Assembly (NCBI GenBank): GCA_900543475.1
Contig: UQRU01000016.1
Coordinates: 1 to 29,725 of the forward strand
DNA from: an uncultured Eubacteriales bacterium
GTDB lineage: Bacteria > Bacillota > Clostridia > Christensenellales > CAG-138
DNA length: 29,725 bases
Direction: 5' to 3'
In this document: positions 16,162 to 23,859 of the stretch, piece by piece
Numbering within the stretch: the stretch's first letter is position 1
Layout: each line of letters starts with the position of its first letter
Translations under genes and position numbers: made by a program
The notes under the pieces: generated by a model
What the model was told of the DNA's origin: nothing
Databases searched by the model: none
The model's input: only the letters and a program-made list of their open reading frames with translations

Positions 16162-16653
16162 TTAATGCCGCTTGCCGGTCCAATGCGTCGCTTCGATCAT
16201 AAAGACCCGGGTTTGGGACAGAATCCCCGGTTCAAAAGTATAGGGCCCTTTGGAAAACCGGGCCATGACTTGGGCTAGGCCGGCTTCCTTTTCCTGGGGT
16301 TCCCGTAGTTCTTTTGCCCGGCCAAAGCCGATCATGCTGGCATAGTGGTAAGAATATTCACAGGCGACCTCGCCGGCGATCAGTCCATGGTCGCAGTCCA
16401 TTTCAAAGCACACCTGAGGGTTCTCTTCCAGCATCTGAATTTTCCGGCCTTGGGCGGCACAGTGGAAAAATAGCTGCAACCGCCCTTCCGGCTGGATGAT
16501 GTAGCCAAAGTTCAGGGGCACCACATAGGGCCCGTCGGGCCCGGCCATGGCCAGGCGCATGACCGGACATCGGGCCAGAAGCTGCTGCAATTGGGCTGGA
16601 TCGGTGATGGCTCGGTCTTTTCTGCGCATGGGCGGGTAGGTTGCGTCAGCCAT
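16162..16653 (-). CDS. Pyridoxamine 5'-phosphate oxidase-like / Nim-type flavoprotein
   Basis: A 163-aa split-beta-barrel flavoprotein of the Pyridox_ox_2 group that includes NimA-type nitroimidazole reductases. Recognisable are the start MRRKDRAITD, the VMRLAMAGPDGPYVVPLNFGY strand pair (FMN-contact region) and the FHCAAQGRKIQMLEENPQVCFEMD stretch. ATG 16653 has AGGAGG at 9 bases; ATG 16662 abuts the same site. The start lies 1 base after the PAP2 stop, so the two are translationally coupled. The natural substrate of this family is mostly unknown; Nim-like drug reduction is not proven by sequence. Confidence 0.84.
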   Translation of the reverse strand: MADATYPPMRRKDRAITDPAQLQQLLARCPVMRLAMAGPDGPYVVPLNFGYIIQPEGRLQLFFHCAAQGRKIQMLEENPQVCFEMDCDHGLIAGEVACEYSYHYASMIGFGRAKELREPQEKEAGLAQVMARFSKGPYTFEPGILSQTRVFMIEATHWTGKRH

Positions 16654-16654
16654 A

Positions 16655-17584
16655 TTAAGCATCCTCCTTTGGCATTTTTTTTGATGAATGTCCTATTTTT
16701 TTCCAAAAGGGAAAGGTCAAGGGCCAAACCAAACCGCCAAATAGGGCGATTAGGCAATACCGTATGCCATCCCCTATGGGATCTCCCTGAACCAGTTGCT
16801 GGATAGGCGCTTTTAATCCCGCTTTAAGCCCCAAAATGACGGCTAGCCCTAGCACGACCTTGCAAATTTGGCCCAACAGGGGGGCGTGGGTGTCATAGCG
16901 GATATGCCGTTCCTCTACCCACCAGGCAATGGATAGGCCTAGGGCCGCACCGGCCAGAGAATAGGCGCTTTCCAGGCCGTGCTGGTCAAATTCCGCCACG
17001 TTAGCCGAACCTTTTGGGGCCAACAACAGATAGCCAAGCATCAGGGCCATGGCAGCCAGGATGATCCCCCGGATGGCTCCAGGCCGCAGCCTGTCAAACA
17101 GCCGGATACATACCAAGCTGGTCAAGAGGCCCACCACCAAGGAAACGCCAACGTCCAGAGGCGTATGCACCCCCAGATACATCCGGGAGAAGCCGGTAAG
17201 CAGGATGATGATGGCGCAAAGCCACGTTACCCACCTACGCTTTGCCCAGAGGGCGATAGCGGAAAATTCCGCCGTGACGTTTTGGGTATGGCCGCTGGGA
17301 AAGGAGTAGCCGGTGGCCGCAGCCCGGGCGGATTCCACAATGGTGAAAGCAGGGTCCTTCACCCAAGGCCGGGGAATTAAAAATAAGGCTTTTAAAAGTT
17401 GGTTGACAGCCGTGCCGGTGGTGGCAATTAGAAATAGGCAATACCCTTTTTGCTTGTCAAAGCACCATAACAGCAGCAAGACCGCGGCGATACATACGGT
17501 TTGATCCCCTAGATAGGTGAGAACGGAAAAGACAGCGTTCAAAAACGGTGTGCGGAGTCCCTCCAAGGCATACAGAATATCCAT
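16655..17584 (-). CDS. PAP2-family membrane phosphatase
   Basis: A 309-aa integral membrane lipid-phosphate phosphatase. The three PAP2 motifs are complete: K65-x6-R72P73 (KALFLIPRP), PSGH 96-99, and SR-x5-H-x3-D (S133 R134 ... H140 ... D144). At least six hydrophobic segments follow the usual plan. Active sites of this family face outwards. The start at 17584 was chosen because residues match the family from there; upstream in-frame sequence is not family-like and crosses the promoter. The ribosome site is weak (AAGGGA, 15 bases away), so the start carries some doubt. Possible substrates are undecaprenyl or phosphatidyl phosphates (inference). Confidence 0.85.
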   Translation of the reverse strand: MDILYALEGLRTPFLNAVFSVLTYLGDQTVCIAAVLLLLWCFDKQKGYCLFLIATTGTAVNQLLKALFLIPRPWVKDPAFTIVESARAAATGYSFPSGHTQNVTAEFSAIALWAKRRWVTWLCAIIILLTGFSRMYLGVHTPLDVGVSLVVGLLTSLVCIRLFDRLRPGAIRGIILAAMALMLGYLLLAPKGSANVAEFDQHGLESAYSLAGAALGLSIAWWVEERHIRYDTHAPLLGQICKVVLGLAVILGLKAGLKAPIQQLVQGDPIGDGIRYCLIALFGGLVWPLTFPFWKKIGHSSKKMPKEDA

Positions 17585-17652
17585 ACGGCAACATAAGGTC
17601 CCTTCATGGAAGAATGGACGCTCCCATAGGTTAGAGAACGTCTTTGGTGCAT

Positions 17653-17682
17653 AGTATATCACACAACGCCGCACCCTTTCAA
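17653..17682 (-). promoter_or_regulatory. Promoter of the PAP2-flavoprotein-hydrolase operon
   Basis: On the minus strand TTGAAA (17682-17677) is 18 bases from TATACT (17658-17653). The inferred start near 17646 gives a 62-base leader. Confidence 0.75.
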
Positions 17683-17724
17683 TGCGGCGGCTGGCCGCCT
17701 TATGATAAATGCCGGGCCCTTGCT

Positions 17725-17753
17725 TTGCCAGATGGCGAGCCATGTGATATACT
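17725..17753 (+). promoter_or_regulatory. Promoter of the nucleoside kinase gene
   Basis: TTGCCA (17725-17730), 17 bases and TATACT (17748-17753). The inferred start near 17760 gives a 60-base leader. Confidence 0.78.
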
Positions 17754-17819
17754 GGAAAAAACGGATCTGGCTTGCGCTCGTTTGCAAAGGCGTTTGGCGG
17801 ATTGGAAAGGAGAGATGAC

Positions 17820-19520
17820 ATGCAGCTTTTTTTAGATGGAAAAGCCATAGAGGCCCAATGCGGGGAAACCTTGCTGACCCTGGTGCGGCGGGCTGGGCTG
17901 GATTCCCTGGATATGGCCCAGCGTCCCCTTGCGGCCCAGATTGGCGGCGATATATATACCCTGAATGTAGACCCCGTCCACGAAACCCCCACGGGGATAG
18001 AACCTAGGCAGGCAGTGCGGCGGGCCCAGGGCCAGATCAAGCTCCTACGCTATGGGGATGACCTTGGCAAGCGGGTTTATGAGCGGACCCTGCAATATGT
18101 GCTGTTTATGGCCTTGCGGCAGTTATGGCCCAAGGCGAAGGTACAGGTGAATTATTCCTTAGGGCCAGGTTTGTACATTACGGTGGAAAAGGAGCCAGAT
18201 CTGTCCCAGGATGATATCAACCAGCTGGATGCTTGCTGTAGGGCCATTGTCCGGCAGGATCTACCCTTGCTGCGGGAGCGGCTGGATATTCAGGCAGCCA
18301 TCGATTTTTATCAGAAGGAAGGGCAGGAGGATAAAGTAAGGCTTCTCCGTTGGCGCAAATTCAACTACTTCGACTGCTACCGCCAGGGGGATTATCTGGA
18401 CTATTTCTACGGGGAAATGGCCCCTTCCACAGGCTATGCCCAGGTATTTAGCATCCAGCTGGAATCCCCGGGGCTGATCCTGTGTATGCCGGACGATGAA
18501 GATCCCAATAAACCGGGGGTATATCATAGAAGCCCGAAATTCGCCGCCGTGTTCGCCCAGAGCGATCAATGGGGCCGGCTGCTCCATTGCGGCAATGTGG
18601 CGGATCTGAACGAGATGGTGGAAAACGGCTCCATCCGGGAGCTGATCCGCATCAACGAAGCCCTTCACGAGAAACGCTACGCGGCCATTGCAGACGACAT
18701 CGTGCAGCGGGGCGCCCGGGCGGTGATGGTGGCAGGGCCGTCCTCCTCCGGTAAGACCACCTCTGCCAACCGGTTATACACCCATCTGCGGGTGCTGGGG
18801 AAGAATCCGGTGCTGATCTCCCTGGATAACTATTATATCGACCGGGATAAGATCCAGCCGGATGAAAATGGAGAATTGGATCTTGAGAGCATCGATACCC
18901 TGGATGTTGCCCGGTTTAACCAGGACCTGGAAGCGCTGATCGACGGCAAGCTGGTGGAAACGCCTATTTTTGATTTTAAGGTTGGCCGTCGTGCCCCTAA
19001 GGGACGGGAGATCCAGGTGGCGGCAGGGGAGCCTATGATCATCGAAGGCATCCACGGCCTGAACCAGCGAATGATCAGCCCATCCATTCCAGCGGAGGCG
19101 GTATTCCGCGTGTACATCAGCGCCCTGACCACCCTGAACCTGGACGACCATAACCGGATTCGCACCACGGATATACGCCTGCTGCGGCGGCTGGTGCGGG
19201 ATTATGAGACCCGGGGAGCTTCCGTGGAGCATACCATGTCCATGTGGCCCAGCGTACAGCGGGGAGAGCGCACCTGGATCTTCCCCTATCAGGAACAGGC
19301 GGACGCCTTGTTTAATACCACGCTGGTTTACGAGCCCGCGGTGCTCAAAAAACATATCTATCCCTTGCTGCTCCAGGTGACGGAGGATAGCCCCTACTAT
19401 GCCGATGTGCACAGCATCATCAAATTCCTGAACTACTTCCAGGAGGCGGAGGTGGAGGACGAGATCCCGCCCACCTCGATCCTGCGGGAATTCATCGGCG
19501 GCAACGCCTTCTACCGATAA
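17820..19520 (+). CDS. Nucleoside kinase with threonyl-tRNA synthetase-like N-terminus
   Basis: A 566-aa fusion. Residues 1-60 form a TGS-like domain and about 60-220 resemble the ThrRS second-additional domain. Residues ~280-566 form a phosphoribulokinase/uridine-kinase P-loop domain with Walker A GPSSSGKT (306-313). The family is annotated as nucleoside (uridine) kinase in Clostridia and likely phosphorylates a nucleoside with ATP or GTP. Neither aminoacylation nor editing is expected, because no synthetase catalytic core is present. AAAGGAG (17806-17812) is 7 bases before ATG 17820. It is divergent from PAP2 with a good promoter. The role of the ThrRS-like part is unknown. Confidence 0.88.
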   Translation: MQLFLDGKAIEAQCGETLLTLVRRAGLDSLDMAQRPLAAQIGGDIYTLNVDPVHETPTGIEPRQAVRRAQGQIKLLRYGDDLGKRVYERTLQYVLFMALRQLWPKAKVQVNYSLGPGLYITVEKEPDLSQDDINQLDACCRAIVRQDLPLLRERLDIQAAIDFYQKEGQEDKVRLLRWRKFNYFDCYRQGDYLDYFYGEMAPSTGYAQVFSIQLESPGLILCMPDDEDPNKPGVYHRSPKFAAVFAQSDQWGRLLHCGNVADLNEMVENGSIRELIRINEALHEKRYAAIADDIVQRGARAVMVAGPSSSGKTTSANRLYTHLRVLGKNPVLISLDNYYIDRDKIQPDENGELDLESIDTLDVARFNQDLEALIDGKLVETPIFDFKVGRRAPKGREIQVAAGEPMIIEGIHGLNQRMISPSIPAEAVFRVYISALTTLNLDDHNRIRTTDIRLLRRLVRDYETRGASVEHTMSMWPSVQRGERTWIFPYQEQADALFNTTLVYEPAVLKKHIYPLLLQVTEDSPYYADVHSIIKFLNYFQEAEVEDEIPPTSILREFIGGNAFYR

Positions 19521-19549
19521 ATAAAAGGGCGGCGCCGGCATTGCGCGTG

Positions 19550-20074
19550 ATGGGAAGCGGAAGGAAACAGATCCGATTGGCCGGAGCGGCGCTACTGGTT
19601 GTGGGGATCGTATGGGCGGCCGGGTTCGGCTGGGGCGCGCCCCAGGGGGACACCCGGCAGGGCCGGGAGCAGCTCTTGGAAACCTCCCTTGCAAAAGGGG
19701 AAGAATGGCGCATCGTAACGGAGAGCCAGATTGCGGGCTACATCGTCAGCGGCGGGGTAAGCAGAGACGGCATGGCTACCATCGCTGTATTTGCACTGGA
19801 AGGGTCGGAGAAATACCGGTTTTATACCGCAACCAATCGCAGCCAAAACCACCCGATGCTGGCCGGAGCCACCATAAACGGCAGCCGGTACGACCTGTGC
19901 TGGTTTCCGAATGCCCGGACGGAATACGCCTTATTGACCTATACGGCCAATGGGGAAACCCAAACGCTACAGTTTGATACCGGGGATGGAGACATCGTTG
20001 CAAACCCTGCTCCCCAGGGCGACGATACGCTGCAAGCCCGCTATGTGGACGGGGACGGAATTTGGTACGAATAA
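19550..20074 (+). CDS. Hypothetical membrane-anchored protein
   Basis: I do not recognise this 174-aa protein. It has a basic N-terminus (GSGRKQIR), one hydrophobic segment at about 8-27, and a predicted extracytoplasmic beta-rich remainder with many Gly, Thr and Tyr residues, so it is probably exported or anchored by an uncleaved signal. It starts 30 bases after the nucleoside kinase stop and is probably co-transcribed with it. No strong ribosome site is seen; ATG 19550, GTG 19547 and TTG 19541 are all possible. A strong two-way terminator follows. Confidence 0.6.
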   Translation: MGSGRKQIRLAGAALLVVGIVWAAGFGWGAPQGDTRQGREQLLETSLAKGEEWRIVTESQIAGYIVSGGVSRDGMATIAVFALEGSEKYRFYTATNRSQNHPMLAGATINGSRYDLCWFPNARTEYALLTYTANGETQTLQFDTGDGDIVANPAPQGDDTLQARYVDGDGIWYE

Positions 20075-20100
20075 ACGACCAACAGCAACCACCGACAGCG

Positions 20101-20132
20101 AAAAGAGGGAAGCCCACGGGCTTCCCTCTTTT
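20101..20132. terminator. Bidirectional terminator between convergent genes
   Basis: A 14-bp perfect stem AAAAGAGGGAAGCC (20101-20114) and its complement (20119-20132) with a CACG loop. It has T runs on both strands (TTTT in each direction), so it can end both the kinase/hypothetical pair and the [2Fe-2S] operon. Confidence 0.88.
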
Positions 20133-20148
20133 GTATATATGGGCGGGT

Positions 20149-20388
20149 TTACGCCTTTGCCAGCACGTGCTCCTGGAAGAAGGCGTCCACCGTTTCCGGG
20201 GAAACGGAATAGAGCGTCCCATCCACGGTGACGGATACACCATTCTGGCAGTTCTTCATGCAAAACGCCCCTGCCAGCTCCACCTTATCCTGCAGCTGAT
20301 GCTGGGCGATCAGGTGCTGCAGCTCTTCCACCACCTGGCGGGAACCCTTGATATGGCAGGAACTGCCGATACAAATCGTGACCTTCAT
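20149..20388 (-). CDS. NuoE-like [2Fe-2S] ferredoxin domain protein
   Basis: A 79-aa thioredoxin-fold [2Fe-2S] protein of the NuoE/HydC type. The four ligands are C6 and C11 (CIGSSC) and C43 and C47 (CMKNC), the C-x4-C plus C-x3-C pattern of this family. It has no other domain, so it is an electron carrier or redox sensor rather than a full dehydrogenase subunit. GGGAGG lies 7 bases before the ATG. It is the last gene of the phosphatase-AdhE-kinase run, 15 bases after the kinase stop. Such proteins in Clostridia often accompany [FeFe]-hydrogenase genes; no hydrogenase is present in this window. Confidence 0.88.
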   Translation of the reverse strand: MKVTICIGSSCHIKGSRQVVEELQHLIAQHQLQDKVELAGAFCMKNCQNGVSVTVDGTLYSVSPETVDAFFQEHVLAKA

Positions 20389-20403
20389 GATGCTTCCTCC
20401 CTG

Positions 20404-21150
20404 TTATTGATATTCCGCCACATCCACCCAGGAAAGCAGGAATTCCCGCTCCTGGGGCTTACCCTTCACGGACTGGGACGCGGCTACGATGGGGAGCCAG
20501 CGCTCCACATATTGCCGGGCGGTGTCGCTCTTCTTGCAGAAGAGGTTCAGGTACTTCTTCGCCCCATCGATATCCCCGTTTAGCCAGAACAGAAGATACG
20601 TCCGGGCCACGTCCGCGGAGGCGTTGCCCTGGGTGGCATGGGACCAATCCAGAATGTAGGGGCCGTTCTCCGACATGATGATGTTGGAGGGGTTGAAATC
20701 CCCGTGGCAGACCTTGTTGTGGTGGGGAGTGGAGTCCAACCGGGTGTGCAGTTCATACCGGGTGGTGGCGTCCAAGCCCGTTTCGTCGATCTTGCGCTTC
20801 ATCTTATCGTGCAATTTATTGAGCAGAGGCGCACGGTGGGTATGGACATCCATTTGCAGATCCACAAACTGCTCCAAATATGCGTCCTTTTCCTGGGGAT
20901 TTTCCTCCATTAGCTGGGCCAGGGTCTTGCCGGGGATGTATTCGGATACGATGGCCCATTTGCCGTCGATCACGGACACCTCCAATACCTTGGGGACCCG
21001 AATGCCAGCTTCCTCCACACGGGCCTGGTTCAGGGCCTCGTTAAGGATATCCGACTTGGAAAAGTTGGCGTCAAATACCTTGATCGCCTTGTCGCCATCC
21101 CGATAGACGGTCTTGTTGTTGCGTACCGCAATTACACGTTCCAGATTCAT
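20404..21150 (-). CDS. Aminoglycoside phosphotransferase (APH)-fold kinase
   Basis: A 248-aa protein-kinase-like small-molecule kinase. The ATP-binding lysine is K24 (AIKVFD), the catalytic loop is HGD-x4-N (149-156, CHGDFNPSNI), and the metal-binding aspartate is D168 (ILDWSHA). It lacks the features of known aminoglycoside resistance enzymes and resembles the clostridial APH-family proteins of unknown substrate (TIGR02172-like). AAGGAGG lies 6 bases before the ATG. It is 15 bases after adhE, inside the operon that begins with a SpoIIE-type phosphatase. A kinase and a phosphatase in one redox operon suggest opposing phosphorylation of a small molecule or protein (inference). Confidence 0.82.
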   Translation of the reverse strand: MNLERVIAVRNNKTVYRDGDKAIKVFDANFSKSDILNEALNQARVEEAGIRVPKVLEVSVIDGKWAIVSEYIPGKTLAQLMEENPQEKDAYLEQFVDLQMDVHTHRAPLLNKLHDKMKRKIDETGLDATTRYELHTRLDSTPHHNKVCHGDFNPSNIIMSENGPYILDWSHATQGNASADVARTYLLFWLNGDIDGAKKYLNLFCKKSDTARQYVERWLPIVAASQSVKGKPQEREFLLSWVDVAEYQ

Positions 21151-21165
21151 ATTCCGCCTCCTTGC

Positions 21166-23787
21166 TTAAACGGGTTCATGGGTGCCGTAATAGGCGTTCA
21201 GGTACATCTGCCGCATCTCATTCATGAGGGGATAACGGGGGTTGGCGCCGGTGCATTGATCGTCAAAGGCCTGCTCCACCATCTCATCCAGCCTGGCCAG
21301 GAAGTCCGCCTCGTCGATGCCATAATCCCGGATGGTCTTTTTGATGCCGACCCGGGCCTTCAGGTCGTTGATGGCCTGGATCAGGTTCTCCAGCTTCTCC
21401 TCCTGGGTGCTGCCCCCCAGGCCCAGGTAGTCCGCAACCTCGCAGTACCGGGCCAGGGTATGGGGGTATGCGTACTGGGAGAAGGTACCCATCTTCGGCG
21501 GCGCTTCCACCGCGTTGAAGCGGATGACTTCCTCGATCATCAGGGCGTTGGCTACGCCGTGGGGCAGGTGATGGAAGGCGCCCAGCTTATGGGCCAGGGA
21601 GTGGCACACCCCCAGGAAGGCGTTGGCAAAGGCCATGCCCGCCATGGTGGCGGCGTTGGCCATCTTTTCCCGGGCCTCCGGGTCGTTCTGGCCGTTGTCA
21701 TAGGCCCGGGGCAGGTATTCGAAGATGGTCTTGAGGGAGCGCAGGGCCAGGCCGTCGGTATAATCCGTGGCCAGCATGGCGGCGTAGGCTTCCAGATCGT
21801 GGGTCACCGCATCGATGCCGGAGGCGGCGGTAAGGCCCTTGGGGGCGCTCATGTGCAGATCCGCGTCCACGATGGCCATGTTGGGCATCAGCTCATAGTC
21901 GGCCAGGGGGTATTTCACGCCGGACTGCTCGTCGGTGATCACCGCGAAGGGGGTCACCTCGGAACCGGTGCCCGCGGAGGTGGGGATGGCCACAAAGTAG
22001 GCCTTTTCGCCCATCTTGGGGAAGGTGTAGACCCGCTTGCGGATATCCACAAAGCGCATGGCCATATCCATGAAGTCCGCTTCGGGATGCTCGTACATGA
22101 CCCACATGATCTTGGCCGCGTCCATGGCGGAGCCGCCGCCCAGGGCGATGATCACATCCGGCTCAAAGGCGCGCATCTGCTGGGCGCCCTCCTTGGCGCA
22201 GGCCAGGGTGGGATCCGGCTCCACGTTGAAGAAGCAGGCGTGGGCGATGCCCATTTCATCCAGCTTGTCGGTGATGGGCTTGGCAAAGCCACTCTTATAG
22301 AGGAAGGAGTCCGTCACCAGGAAGGCGCGGCGCTTGCCCATGACCGTCTTGAGTTCGTCCAGGGCCACAGGCAGGCAGCCCTTCTTGATATAGACCTTTT
22401 CCGGCACCCGGAACCAAAGCATATTTTCCCTCCTTGCAGCAACGGTCTTAATGTTCAAAAGGTGCTTGACGCCCACGTTTTCGGAAACGCTGTTCCCGCC
22501 CCAGGAGCCGCAGCCCAGGGTGAGGGAGGGGGCCAGCTTGAAGTTATACAGGTCGCCGATACCGCCTTGGGCGGAGGGAGTGTTCACCAGGATCCGGCAG
22601 GTCTTCATCCGGGCAGCGAAATCGTGGAGCTTTTCCTGCTGGGTAATGGGGTTCAGGTACACCGAAGCAGTATGGCCATAGCCGCCGTCCGCCACCAGGC
22701 GCTCCGCCTTATCCAGGGCCTCGTTGAAATCCGCAGCCCGGTACATGGCCAATACGGGGGAGAGCTTTTCGTGGGCAAACTCTTCGGAAAGCTCCACGCT
22801 CTCCACCTCGCCGATGAGGATCTTGGTGCCTTCCGGCACCGAGACCCCGGCCAGCTTGGCGATGGTACAGGCGCTCTGGCCTACGATTTTGGCATTGAGG
22901 GCGCCGTTGATGAGGATGGTCTTACGCACCTTGCGCAGCTCGTCCTCCTGGAGGAAGTGGCAGCCCCGGGCGGCAAATTCCGCCTTCACCCCGGCGTATA
23001 CGCTATCCACGGCGATGACGGACTGCTCGGAGGCGCAGATCATGCCGTTGTCAAAGATTTTGGAATGGATAATGGAGTTGACGGCAAGGCGGATATCCGC
23101 GCTATCGTCGATGATGGCGGGGGTATTGCCGGGGCCAACGCCCAGGGCGGGCTTGCCGCTGGAATAGGCTGATTTTACCATGCCGGGGCCGCCGGTGGCA
23201 AGGATGAGATCCGATTCCCGCATGACGGTGGTGGTAAGATCCAGGGAGGGCACGTCGATCCAGTCGATGATGCCTTCCGGGGCGCCGGCGGCCACAGCGG
23301 CCTCCAGCACGATACGGGCTGCGGCGATGGTGCTGTTTTTTGCCCGGGGATGGGGGCTGATGATGATGCCGTTGCGGGTCTTGAGGCACAGGAGGGTCTT
23401 GAAGATGGCGGTGGAGGTGGGGTTGGTGGTGGGGATCACCGCGGCGATGACGCCCACAGGCTCCGCGATCTTCATGATGCCGTAGGCCTTATCCTCTTCG
23501 ATGACGCCGCAGGTCTTGGTGTGCTTATAGGCGTTGTAGATGTACTCTGCGGCATAGTGGTTCTTAATGACCTTATCTTCCACCACGCCCATGCCGGTTT
23601 CCTCCACAGCCATTTTGGCCAGGGGGATACGGGCCTTGTTGGCGGCGGTAGCGGCAGCCAGGAAGATCCGGTCTACCTGCTCCTGGGAATAGGTGGCAAA
23701 GACCGCTTGGGCCCGGCGGACCCGGGCGAATGCCGCTTCCAGGGTCTCCAGGCTGTCCACAAGGGGATACTGTACGTTGCTGTCCAT
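21166..23787 (-). CDS. adhE: Bifunctional acetaldehyde-CoA/alcohol dehydrogenase
   Basis: An 873-aa enzyme converting acetyl-CoA to acetaldehyde and then ethanol with two NADH. The N-terminal aldehyde dehydrogenase domain (1-~440) has catalytic C251 in NGMICASEQ. The linker has the ENMLWFRVPEKVY hallmark. The C-terminal iron-dependent alcohol dehydrogenase domain shows GGGSAMDAAK, the metal-binding DAVTHDLEAY region and the histidine-rich FLGVCHSLAHKLGAFHHLPHG region. Length matches AdhE, which forms spirosomes in other bacteria. AGGAGG lies 7 bases before the ATG. It is the second gene of a four-gene operon, 72 bases after the phosphatase. It would regenerate NAD+ during fermentation. No clear Rex site lies directly upstream. 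Confidence 0.97.
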   Translation of the reverse strand: MDSNVQYPLVDSLETLEAAFARVRRAQAVFATYSQEQVDRIFLAAATAANKARIPLAKMAVEETGMGVVEDKVIKNHYAAEYIYNAYKHTKTCGVIEEDKAYGIMKIAEPVGVIAAVIPTTNPTSTAIFKTLLCLKTRNGIIISPHPRAKNSTIAAARIVLEAAVAAGAPEGIIDWIDVPSLDLTTTVMRESDLILATGGPGMVKSAYSSGKPALGVGPGNTPAIIDDSADIRLAVNSIIHSKIFDNGMICASEQSVIAVDSVYAGVKAEFAARGCHFLQEDELRKVRKTILINGALNAKIVGQSACTIAKLAGVSVPEGTKILIGEVESVELSEEFAHEKLSPVLAMYRAADFNEALDKAERLVADGGYGHTASVYLNPITQQEKLHDFAARMKTCRILVNTPSAQGGIGDLYNFKLAPSLTLGCGSWGGNSVSENVGVKHLLNIKTVAARRENMLWFRVPEKVYIKKGCLPVALDELKTVMGKRRAFLVTDSFLYKSGFAKPITDKLDEMGIAHACFFNVEPDPTLACAKEGAQQMRAFEPDVIIALGGGSAMDAAKIMWVMYEHPEADFMDMAMRFVDIRKRVYTFPKMGEKAYFVAIPTSAGTGSEVTPFAVITDEQSGVKYPLADYELMPNMAIVDADLHMSAPKGLTAASGIDAVTHDLEAYAAMLATDYTDGLALRSLKTIFEYLPRAYDNGQNDPEAREKMANAATMAGMAFANAFLGVCHSLAHKLGAFHHLPHGVANALMIEEVIRFNAVEAPPKMGTFSQYAYPHTLARYCEVADYLGLGGSTQEEKLENLIQAINDLKARVGIKKTIRDYGIDEADFLARLDEMVEQAFDDQCTGANPRYPLMNEMRQMYLNAYYGTHEPV

Positions 23788-23859
23788 TATTCATCCTCCT
23801 ATTTAGATTAAAAACAATATGGCAACCTTCCAGCGCAAAGGGCGAAGGGAAGGGTTGGT

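Noticed and set aside
20404..21150. Aminoglycoside resistance gene
   Set aside because: Only the generic APH fold and catalytic motifs are present; the operon setting with adhE does not suggest resistance.
21178..23172. 664-codon open frame on plus, opposite adhE
   Set aside because: Antisense of AdhE, which is unmistakable. The frame is low-complexity (Gly, His, Val) as expected for reading a GC-rich gene backwards.
23788..23859. Possible Rex site (TTGTTTTTAATCTAAAT) between the phosphatase and adhE
   Set aside because: Only one half resembles the TTGTtAA arm; the second arm is missing, so it is not a credible Rex operator.
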